A stretch of 12,341 bases of DNA, taken from positions 1-12,341 of the forward strand of contig JANNQN010000121.1 in the NCBI GenBank assembly GCA_031400775.1, in the 5' to 3' direction. This stretch comes from PALSA-1355 sp031400775 (GTDB lineage Bacteria; Planctomycetota; Planctomycetia; Pirellulales; PALSA-1355). Position numbers and translations under genes: made by a program. The notes below the pieces were generated by a model, which saw only the letters and a list, made by a program, of their open reading frames with translations, was not told where the DNA came from and ran no database searches. Positions 6,325 to 12,175 of this stretch are shown one piece after another. The stretch's first letter is position 1. Each line of letters begins with the position of its first letter.

Positions 6325-8028
6325 TCACCAGCGTACCTGGTGCTGGACATAAAACAGCTCGGGCGAGACATTGGGCCCGGTGTCGCGGATGAAACGCCCG
6401 GCATACAGCTTGGAGAAACCGATCAGAATGTCTTGGTGGGCCGTCAGATGGAAGTTGACGAGCAAGTCGATTTCATTGCCGACGTCGGTGCCCGCGGCGC
6501 CCGTGGGATCGACACGCAGGGGAACACCACCGGCCGTGAATAATGGCGAGCGGGCTTGCGCCAAGTGGAAGTTGTGGTACTGAGCAAGCACATAGATCCA
6601 GTTCGTGGGGTAAAACACGAATTGCATGTTCAAATCTTGGATGTTCTGCCTCGCCACAAGGTCGAGATAGCCGAGGTAATAATGTCCGAAGGGATACATA
6701 TGATTGAACGTGCCGAACTTGCCTCCTTGTCCGGGTTGTGTGTCGCCGGACGCGAAGTCGTAGTAGAGCCAGAACTGCGGTGTTGTCTCGGCATCTTTGA
6801 AGTTGTAGCCGACGCCGGTGGTCGAGGCAGCCGCCTGGAGTTGTTGATTGGAATGTCGGCCGACCTGCACCATGCCCTCGGCGTCGTACAGCCAAGTGTT
6901 GTCGATATCGCCCACGACGCGCGTGCCTAGCGTGGTGAAGTTGGTTCCGCCCAGGACGCCGCCTTCGCCAGCGAAGACCTGATTCGAGTTGTCAAGATTC
7001 ATCGCGTACAGATCCCAAAAGCGTCCCGGCTTGGACCGATACGTCGCCCAGACCCCCGTAAAGTTCTGCCGATCGTCTGGTGAGTCGAAGTAGGTTGGGT
7101 TCGGGATGACCGGTTGGAGCCAGAAAGCATTCAGATCCCACTTCTCCCCTTGCCGAAACGTGCGCACACCCTGAAAGGTGCGTAGCGTGTTTGCCCATTC
7201 CAGATTCGACACGAGACGCTGCGAGCCGAGGCTGAATTCCTGCCGCCCTCCGCGGACATAGACCGGGCGGTCCTCCCACTCCAGCAGCTTGACATCTACA
7301 AACAGGTCGACCAGGTCCGAGCGATCGCGATCGATCGGGAGGGGCGTAAGCTCGGCGCCAAAATGCTGCGCGTCGAGATACTGGACGAAGACCCCGAAGT
7401 CGTCGCGGTGGTAGAGCGAGCCGTAGGCCAGGGTCCGCAATTGCTCGTAGCGATTGACCGTTGGCGTCAGGCGGCTGTCGATTTCGTTCATGTAGCGGTC
7501 GCGCACTTCGCCGCCGGTGGAGAACAACCAGTCATCGCCGATCCGGCGGCGCTTGAGGCCATCCGACCAGGTATGGTAGGTGTTCTTCGGATCGTCGAGG
7601 TAGCGGAAGTCAGTATCGTAAAACGGAAATGGCTTGAGGCTGATCCGTCCCCAGGGGAACGGCGGTGGTTTTTGGCGATATTCTCCACTTAGAAAGTCCC
7701 AGGCTGAATAGTAGCCGGGGCCCGTGGGGACTACCGGGTAGAGGCCCAGTCGCGGAAAGATGAAGACCGGCGGCGTGCCGGCGAATGGTTGGGCCGGCTC
7801 GGAGAGCGGCTGGCTGCCGGCGATCAATCCGGTCGCCTTTTGTTCCCCTACCTCGCTTAAAAGCGAATGGCTAAGAAGGTCGTCGTCAACCTGATCGGCA
7901 GTCAACCTCTCGGCTAGAGGGTCGTTTGGCCCCCTCAGAAACGCTGCCGGCTCGGCTGCCACGCCGACGCGAAACACCGCAAGTACCAGTGCAACGACGA
8001 GGAACCAACATTGTGCAGTCCGACACAT
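6325..8028 (-). CDS. Outer-membrane porin of the alginate-export family (beta-barrel)
   Basis: This 567-residue protein begins with a clear signal peptide (M-C-R-T-A-Q-C-W-F-L then a hydrophobic run, cleavage probably after V-A-A at residue 25). A non-conserved linker (26-165) precedes a barrel-like region (about 166-567) of alternating polar/aromatic strands. That region includes G-G-E-V-R-D-R-Y (172-179) and G-R-Q-E-F-S-L-G-S-Q-R-L-V-S (261-274), typical of alginate-export (Alginate_exp) family porins. The last residue is the aromatic Trp of V-R-W, as expected for a barrel's C-terminal strand. Actual alginate transport is unlikely to be provable from sequence: planctomycete relatives are usually only general or anion/sugar channels. 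It lies 304 bp downstream of the octahaem cytochrome gene on the same strand, perhaps providing substrate entry for it (inference). The ATG at 8028 is preceded by AAGG at 9-base spacing. Confidence 0.8.
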   Translation of the reverse strand: MCRTAQCWFLVVALVLAVFRVGVAAEPAAFLRGPNDPLAERLTADQVDDDLLSHSLLSEVGEQKATGLIAGSQPLSEPAQPFAGTPPVFIFPRLGLYPVVPTGPGYYSAWDFLSGEYRQKPPPFPWGRISLKPFPFYDTDFRYLDDPKNTYHTWSDGLKRRRIGDDWLFSTGGEVRDRYMNEIDSRLTPTVNRYEQLRTLAYGSLYHRDDFGVFVQYLDAQHFGAELTPLPIDRDRSDLVDLFVDVKLLEWEDRPVYVRGGRQEFSLGSQRLVSNLEWANTLRTFQGVRTFRQGEKWDLNAFWLQPVIPNPTYFDSPDDRQNFTGVWATYRSKPGRFWDLYAMNLDNSNQVFAGEGGVLGGTNFTTLGTRVVGDIDNTWLYDAEGMVQVGRHSNQQLQAAASTTGVGYNFKDAETTPQFWLYYDFASGDTQPGQGGKFGTFNHMYPFGHYYLGYLDLVARQNIQDLNMQFVFYPTNWIYVLAQYHNFHLAQARSPLFTAGGVPLRVDPTGAAGTDVGNEIDLLVNFHLTAHQDILIGFSKLYAGRFIRDTGPNVSPELFYVQHQVRW

Positions 8029-8131
8029 TACACGTGGCCTTGGCTACTCTCTTGTCTCAGTCGGACACCGGAACGGTCGGGCAATAGGCAAGAGCGTGAA
8101 TAGATATTGCTTAGGCATCGAGCGCAGGACG

Positions 8132-8161
8132 GTGTGCGGTTCACCGGATCTGAACGCACGC
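8132..8161 (-). promoter_or_regulatory. Strong bulged hairpin upstream of the porin gene
   Basis: On the plus strand GTGTGC(G)GTTCA pairs with TGAACGCACGC: 11 base pairs (one T-G wobble), a single bulged G at 8138 and a 7-base loop (8144-8150). No T-tract follows on the minus strand, so a terminator is less likely than an operator or a structured 5' leader element about 100 bases before the porin start. Confidence 0.45.
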
Positions 8162-8242
8162 ATGTAGTATCTTCGCGGCGAACCGCCACGGTCTGCCAAT
8201 TCGGCACACCTTAACAGCGCTGGCCATCTAGAGTGGTCCCAT

Positions 8243-8260
8243 ATAGCAACGAAGTGCTAT
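8243..8260 (-). terminator. Hairpin downstream of the octahaem cytochrome gene
   Basis: ATAGCA and TGCTAT form a 6-bp stem with a loop that reads CTTCGT on the minus strand (UUCG-like), about 73 bases after the stop codon. No T-run follows, so it is only a weak terminator or RNA-end candidate. Confidence 0.35.
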
Positions 8261-8332
8261 CACCGGCGGAAGAATGATCGACGAATAGACTGTCGATTTG
8301 GACGCCGGGCGACGAGGGCCAGTGACCGGCGG

Positions 8333-9940
8333 TTATGGCCCGGCGGCCGGTGGAGGAGATTTCGAGTCGGCTTCGTACCAGAGGTGTTCAGGGCGGGCAA
8401 GGATCTCGTCAATCACCTGCTGCACTGCCGTTGCTTGGGTCTCCTGACCATTCTCGCTGGCGTGCTTGCTCAATTCCCGCGCTTCGGGGATCAGGTGCTT
8501 GTAAAAGCGCTCAGCCACTTCGAACATGCCGTGCCAGTGGGCATAATCGGGCGCCATCATGGACGCTCCGTGCCGTGCCCGGCGCCCTTCATGGTGCCAC
8601 AAATAAAACCAGGTCCATTCGATGGGCTCGTCAAAATCGGCTTTGGTCAGCAGCTTTTGTTCATGGAGCGCGGTCATGATCTTCTGGCCTGGCTTGGCGA
8701 ATTTCTCGTTGTAGTTGATTACGAAATCGTCGTATTGCTTATAGAAGCTGTTCACATAGTTCTCCGTGTGACAGTGGGTGCAGACTTGCGTCATTCGCTG
8801 CCTCTTGGCGCTCCAGGAGTCGACGATCAGTGACTGACGTTTATCGGGGTCCGTCTCCTTGACCACTTCACCGTCGGCGCCCGTATCCAAGAGTAAGCTG
8901 ACCGGCGGGCGATTGGTCCAGGAAATTCGCTGGCCAGGATTGTGTGTCACCTTGCGTCCATTGCGCGTGTTGGCGGACATGTGGCAGGTTGCGCAGGTAG
9001 GAGCCTGCGCATAATCTTCACCCAGTACCCACTGCGTGGCGTCCAGGTTCATGTGATCCTTCAAGTCGACAAACGCGACGCCGTGCTTCGACTCGTCGTA
9101 GATTTCCTTCTGAGGGTGATCGGGGCCCAAGTGGCACTTGGCACAATTCTCGGGCTGGCGGGCTCGACGCGGTGAAAAATCGTGTCGCGAATGGCACGCA
9201 GAACAAGACCCGAGTGAGCCGTCGAGATTCAGCCGGCCGATACCCGTATTGGGCCAACTGCTGGCATCCAGCGTCGGTTGGCCATTGGGGGCGCGCTTTA
9301 TCTTGGCGACGGCTTCGGTGATCGTGGGGCGGCCCTTGTCATCGGGCTTCAATTCGTCGAGTGTGATCAAACTTCCGTCCGTGGCTTCGAGGGCCACTTT
9401 ACTTCCGTGACACTGTCGGCAACCGACGTTAACGCTACTCATGCCGTTGACTTTTTCGACCATCATTCCCGGCGTGGGGGAATGTGGATTGAACGGTTCA
9501 CGCGAGCCTTCGACGGTCTCCGCGAGGAGGTTATCCAGCGAGGCCAGAATGTTGCCCGCCTTGGCATGATGGCTGGCCATAAATTCCTTGGTTTCCTCAA
9601 TGTGACACCTGCCACAGTCGCGGGGCGTGACAATCGTGGCAATCATCGCCCCATAATGGTCGAACGCATCGACGTCCTTCTTCTCCGCCTGATGGCACTC
9701 GACGCAGCCAACGCCCTTGACGGCATGGGTGCTGCCAGTCCAATGATCGATGATACCGGGCGAGGTTTTTTGATGGCACTCGACACAACTCTTGCTGCTG
9801 GCCGGCACGGCTGCCGTGTGGCGGCGAGTGCCTACCTCTTGCTGTTTGCGCACAATCTCCATCTGCTGCACCAGCAGCAAGGAAATCATGAAAATCGCCC
9901 CTAAGGCGCCAATCAAGAGCCGCTTTGTTTTCAGAGTCAT
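8333..9940 (-). CDS. Membrane-anchored octahaem cytochrome c of the hydroxylamine oxidoreductase (HAO) family
   Basis: The 535-residue protein has exactly eight C-x-x-C-H haem motifs (52-56, 79-83, 109-113, 174-178, 246-250, 266-270, 316-320, 387-391), spaced as in HAO-like octahaem cytochromes. The fourth (174-178) corresponds in order to the catalytic haem of the family. After haem 6 comes G-P-D274-H275-P-Q, matching the active-site Asp-His pair of HAO. After haem 8 is M-M-A-P-D-Y466-A-H-W-H-G, typical of the family, whose Tyr is a candidate for the cross-linking tyrosine. Unlike soluble HAO it keeps an N-terminal hydrophobic helix (about 7-24, R-L-L-I-G-A-L-G...) followed by a basic stretch and no obvious cleavage site, so it is probably a membrane-tethered periplasmic subunit. 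It follows a Rieske/cytochrome b pair (77-bp gap holding a 20-bp tandem repeat). Oxidation of hydroxylamine, reduction of nitrite/NO, or pure electron transfer are all possible. Family assignment is firm; direction and substrate are not. Confidence 0.88.
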   Translation of the reverse strand: MTLKTKRLLIGALGAIFMISLLLVQQMEIVRKQQEVGTRRHTAAVPASSKSCVECHQKTSPGIIDHWTGSTHAVKGVGCVECHQAEKKDVDAFDHYGAMIATIVTPRDCGRCHIEETKEFMASHHAKAGNILASLDNLLAETVEGSREPFNPHSPTPGMMVEKVNGMSSVNVGCRQCHGSKVALEATDGSLITLDELKPDDKGRPTITEAVAKIKRAPNGQPTLDASSWPNTGIGRLNLDGSLGSCSACHSRHDFSPRRARQPENCAKCHLGPDHPQKEIYDESKHGVAFVDLKDHMNLDATQWVLGEDYAQAPTCATCHMSANTRNGRKVTHNPGQRISWTNRPPVSLLLDTGADGEVVKETDPDKRQSLIVDSWSAKRQRMTQVCTHCHTENYVNSFYKQYDDFVINYNEKFAKPGQKIMTALHEQKLLTKADFDEPIEWTWFYLWHHEGRRARHGASMMAPDYAHWHGMFEVAERFYKHLIPEARELSKHASENGQETQATAVQQVIDEILARPEHLWYEADSKSPPPAAGP

Positions 9941-9963
9941 GTTCTATCCAATCAAATGCGTGT

Positions 9964-10011
9964 CGACAGAATGGATGGCCGTGCGACAGAATGGATGGCC
10001 GTGCGACAGAA
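9964..10011. repeat. Perfect 20-bp tandem repeat (2.4 copies) between cytochrome b and octahaem cytochrome genes
   Basis: The unit CGACAGAATGGATGGCCGTG is repeated without mismatch at 9964-9983 and 9984-10003, followed by a third partial copy CGACAGAA (10004-10011). It fills most of the 77 bases between the cytochrome b stop (10018-10020) and the octahaem gene start (9940), upstream of the latter's ribosome site. Confidence 0.95.
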
Positions 10012-10017
10012 ACTACG

Positions 10018-11064
10018 TCAATGCGCCACCGCGGCCTCCCAGACGGTCAATGTGATGATCGCCAGCACGGCGATGATGCCTATATAGGTGCTGGCCTCCT
10101 CCGTCCGGGTCACCTTGCGGAGCCAGCCATCGATCCATGGCCAAATGAACATGGCACAGACGATGAATCCCATGCTCAACACGGCAAAGGTCGGCCCAAA
10201 CAATTTGAGCCAGCGGAACGTGACGTAGAAGAACCACTCGGGTTTGATCACTTCTGGCGTGACAAGGGGATCTGCCTTCGGTCCCATCGCGGCCGGAAAA
10301 ATCGTGGCCAGGGCGCTCAGCACAATCATCAACGTCAGTCCTAAGATCAGCTCCGTATAGAAGTGATCGGGGAAGAAATTGAAGTGTTCAGGGCCGGGCG
10401 GATCGTCCTCGAACCGCAGTTCCGTGACACCGTGGAGCCGGATCAAGAGGATGTGTACGAGGATCAAAAGGACCATCGTGGCGGGAAGAATGGCGGCATG
10501 GAGGATAAAGAAACGCGGCAAGGTCTGCTGGTTATAGACGTCACCCGCCAGGAGCATCTTCTTGAGCGGTTCGCCCAGCAGCGGCACTGTGCTTAAGATG
10601 TTGCCGCCGACCGTTGCTCCCCAGTAGCTCAACTGCTCGAACACCAGGCTGTAGCCTGTGAAGCCGAGCCCCAGCGTGCAGAGCAACAGGCACATGCCAA
10701 TCATCCAATTGATTTCGCGCGGCTTGCGATACGCGGCAGTGAAGTACACTCGCATTTGATGCAGGATGACAGCGGCTACCATCAGGGTTGCCGCCCACTT
10801 GTGCAGGCTGCGAAAATACCAACCGAACGTTACGTTGTCGGTAATGTGTTCGATCGATTCGTAGGCAGTGGTCGAGGAGGGCTGATAGTAGATGGCCAGC
10901 AGAATGCCCGTGACGATTTGCACGACGAATAAATAGGCCGGTGTGCCGCCCAGGCAGAACCACCAGTGCTTCATGTGGTTGGGCACAGGCTCATTGGTCA
11001 ACGCGCGCAACCGATCGCCCGAAAGCGGTACTCGTTCGCGAAACCAACGGGCTACAGCCGTCAC
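10018..11064 (-). CDS. Cytochrome b of a Rieske/b complex, b6-type with predicted haem ci site (fused b6 + subunit IV)
   Basis: The 348-residue membrane protein, with about seven hydrophobic helices, equals cytochrome b6 plus subunit IV in one chain. Haem ligands are H88/H102 (13 residues between) and H189/H204 (14 between). The 13/14 pattern is that of b6, not the 13/13 of mitochondrial-type cytochrome b. C37 in the context H-W-W-F-C-L-G-G aligns by pattern with the Cys of cytochrome b6 that covalently holds haem ci (cn). The quinol-site motif is P275-E-W-F278, a PEWF form of PEWY. The chain ends shortly after the seventh helix. The start is GTG at 11064, whose GTGA overlaps the Rieske stop, indicating translational coupling. 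It would transfer electrons between menaquinone, the Rieske centre and, probably, the octahaem protein encoded next. Family assignment is certain; the electron direction is not. Confidence 0.94.
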   Translation of the reverse strand: MTAVARWFRERVPLSGDRLRALTNEPVPNHMKHWWFCLGGTPAYLFVVQIVTGILLAIYYQPSSTTAYESIEHITDNVTFGWYFRSLHKWAATLMVAAVILHQMRVYFTAAYRKPREINWMIGMCLLLCTLGLGFTGYSLVFEQLSYWGATVGGNILSTVPLLGEPLKKMLLAGDVYNQQTLPRFFILHAAILPATMVLLILVHILLIRLHGVTELRFEDDPPGPEHFNFFPDHFYTELILGLTLMIVLSALATIFPAAMGPKADPLVTPEVIKPEWFFYVTFRWLKLFGPTFAVLSMGFIVCAMFIWPWIDGWLRKVTRTEEASTYIGIIAVLAIITLTVWEAAVAH

Positions 11065-11693
11065 GCCAGGTCCTCCTGACCCGGGGAGAAGGCTGGCGTC
11101 GTCGCATTCGACCGATGTGCGGCGTGGCTTGACGGCCTTGCGGCAGTGCCGACGGACTCGACGCTCATGGCGATATACAACAGCCCCCCTTCGACCTTGA
11201 GCGGATACCGCGACAGTTCCTGCTCTGCGGCTTTGGGCGGCCCGCTGACAGGCTTGCCCTCCGGATCAAATACACCATTGTGGCAGGGGCAAAAGAAGCG
11301 ATTGTTGTGCGACTCCCAGTGGACGCGGCAACCCAAGTGCGGACAAATGCTCGAAAGCGCGATGAAGTCCTCCGTCTCGGTTGAGTGCCGAGGGCCATCC
11401 GCCGGGCGGCGGGCAATCGCCACCCGGACACCGGTCGGAGATTCAAAGGCCAAGGAGTCCCCAGGCTGAATGCTGTTAGCCTCGGCCACGAATAGCCACG
11501 GCGTTTCCACATTCGTCGGAAAGATATACCGGCCGGCCATAAACGCAAACGTGCCGTACCCGGTGACCAGCCCTCCCGCCATCGCCACCGTGGAAACCGT
11601 CGACAGAAAGTCTCGACGATCCGGAACGGCCTCAGATCGAACAGCCGGAGCTTCGCTTGAATCGGCGGCCTTATCCAAGTCGCCAGAATTCAT
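11061..11693 (-). CDS. Rieske [2Fe-2S] iron-sulfur protein with twin-arginine signal
   Basis: The 210-residue subunit has a twin-arginine-type N-terminus (D-R26-R27-D-F-L) followed by a hydrophobic anchor (about 35-58), so it is probably Tat-exported and membrane-anchored. The cluster motifs are C117-P-H119-L-G-C122 (box I) and C135-P-C137-H138-N-G (box II). By family rule C117/H119/C135/H138 bind the 2Fe-2S cluster and C122/C137 form the disulfide. Box II lacks the Ser and Tyr found in high-potential Rieske proteins (Gly140 and Phe142 instead), suggesting a low potential suited to menaquinol. A Ser/Pro-rich tail of about 35 residues follows the domain. It is the first gene of the block: its stop overlaps the cytochrome b GTG. 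The chosen ATG (11693) has only a weak GAGG upstream. Confidence 0.94.
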   Translation of the reverse strand: MNSGDLDKAADSSEAPAVRSEAVPDRRDFLSTVSTVAMAGGLVTGYGTFAFMAGRYIFPTNVETPWLFVAEANSIQPGDSLAFESPTGVRVAIARRPADGPRHSTETEDFIALSSICPHLGCRVHWESHNNRFFCPCHNGVFDPEGKPVSGPPKAAEQELSRYPLKVEGGLLYIAMSVESVGTAARPSSHAAHRSNATTPAFSPGQEDLA

Positions 11694-11748
11694 CGATCCG
11701 CCTCGTGTTGGCTATTCGAACGCGATGTCCGGGTCTCGACCGATCTAT

Positions 11749-11792
11749 GTCCGCAGCGAAGGGAATGCGGACTTCGGCGAGCACTCGCGGAC
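11749..11792 (-). promoter_or_regulatory. Alternative hairpins in the predicted 5' leader of the Rieske operon
   Basis: Plus-strand GTCCGC (11749-11754) is complementary to two copies of GCGGAC, at 11767-11772 and 11787-11792. Only one can pair at a time, so two mutually exclusive stems are possible; in addition GCGA-GTGC-TCGC forms a small stem near the leader start. The outer copy lies at the very start of the predicted transcript. Regulation by folding is speculative. Confidence 0.3.
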
Positions 11793-11795
11793 GTA

Positions 11796-11824
11796 AAAGT
11801 AACAGGGGCTTTGTGAATCGTCAA
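11796..11824 (-). promoter_or_regulatory. Sigma-70-type extended -10 promoter of the Rieske-cytochrome b operon
   Basis: On the minus strand, TTGACG (11824-11819), an exact 17-base spacer and TACTTT (11801-11796), with TG one base before it (TGT-TACTTT). The start of transcription is expected near 11789, giving a leader of about 95 bases to the ATG at 11693. Confidence 0.7.
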
Positions 11825-11835
11825 CGTGCCTTGAC

Positions 11836-11852
11836 AACTTCCGCAAGAAGTT
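11836..11852. promoter_or_regulatory. Inverted repeat upstream of the Rieske promoter, operator/activator-site candidate
   Basis: AACTTC-CGCAA-GAAGTT is a perfect 6-bp dyad with a 5-base centre. It is centred about 55 bases upstream of the predicted start, just beyond the -35 box, a position typical of activator binding. Confidence 0.45.
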
Positions 11853-11889
11853 CCAGATCGCCGTACACATAGCCACCCGACGCCAATCG

Positions 11890-11899
11890 CCAACGTTGG
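11890..11899. promoter_or_regulatory. Perfect 10-bp palindrome in the divergent region
   Basis: CCAACGTTGG is self-complementary and sits between the divergent Rieske and zinc-ribbon genes, about 105 bases upstream of the predicted Rieske transcription start. A binding protein is not identifiable. Confidence 0.3.
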
Positions 11900-11930
11900 T
11901 CGCAGCATAGGAAATCCCTGGCATCTAAAG

Positions 11931-11939
11931 TGCTACTAT
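11931..11939 (+). promoter_or_regulatory. Extended -10 element for the zinc-ribbon gene
   Basis: TGCTACTAT (extended -10 TGC-TACTAT) ends 8 bases before the ATG at 11948, so the message would start almost at the start codon (near-leaderless). No good -35 is present at 16-18 bases upstream. Confidence 0.35.
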
Positions 11940-11947
11940 CTCGCGAC

Positions 11948-12139
11948 ATGGCAAATACGGGCGACAATTGTGAGCGCAGCGGCCTCTATCTTGTGAGCGG
12001 GGCGTGCGGCCACGCCTCACAACGCACAGCCGAGCGCGACGAGTTGTTGCCGCATTGCCCCGTCTGCGGACGTCCTGCGACCTGGACGCTACTGCGCGAG
12101 TTTTCGGCCGGCGCTGAGGATACAGTCGGGGACTCTTAG
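11948..12139 (+). CDS. Small zinc-ribbon-like protein, function unknown
   Basis: This 63-residue protein has the pattern G-x-Y...G-A-C20-G-H22 ... L-P-H-C37-P-x-C40-G-R ... W-T-L-L, a zinc-ribbon-like arrangement (Cys/His in two knuckles) reminiscent of small bacterial proteins that end their ribbon with W-x-L. The ATG at 11948 is preferred over the upstream alternative start at 11930: the protein then begins M-A-N-T-G just before the conserved part and the -10-like sequence lies upstream of it. An extra Cys8 is present. The gene is divergent from the Rieske operon and convergent with the truncated cytochrome gene. I infer it is real from the ordered Cys spacing, but it has no assigned function. 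Confidence 0.55.
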   Translation: MANTGDNCERSGLYLVSGACGHASQRTAERDELLPHCPVCGRPATWTLLREFSAGAEDTVGDS

Positions 12140-12175
12140 ACGTGGGGACGACCTATGGCAACTTTTTGCTTACGA

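Larger units (their letters stand above)
8029..8332. other. Intergenic region between octahaem cytochrome and porin genes
   Basis: 304 bp without a credible ORF. It contains a long bulged hairpin (8132-8161), a 6-bp stem hairpin (8243-8260) and a short interrupted palindrome TGCCAATTCGGCA (8194-8206). I could not find a convincing -35/-10 pair for the porin on the minus strand. Confidence 0.55.

Noticed and set aside
11690..11908. 72-codon minus-strand open frame upstream of the Rieske gene
   Set aside because: It contains the Rieske promoter and the inverted repeat, and its composition is not protein-like.
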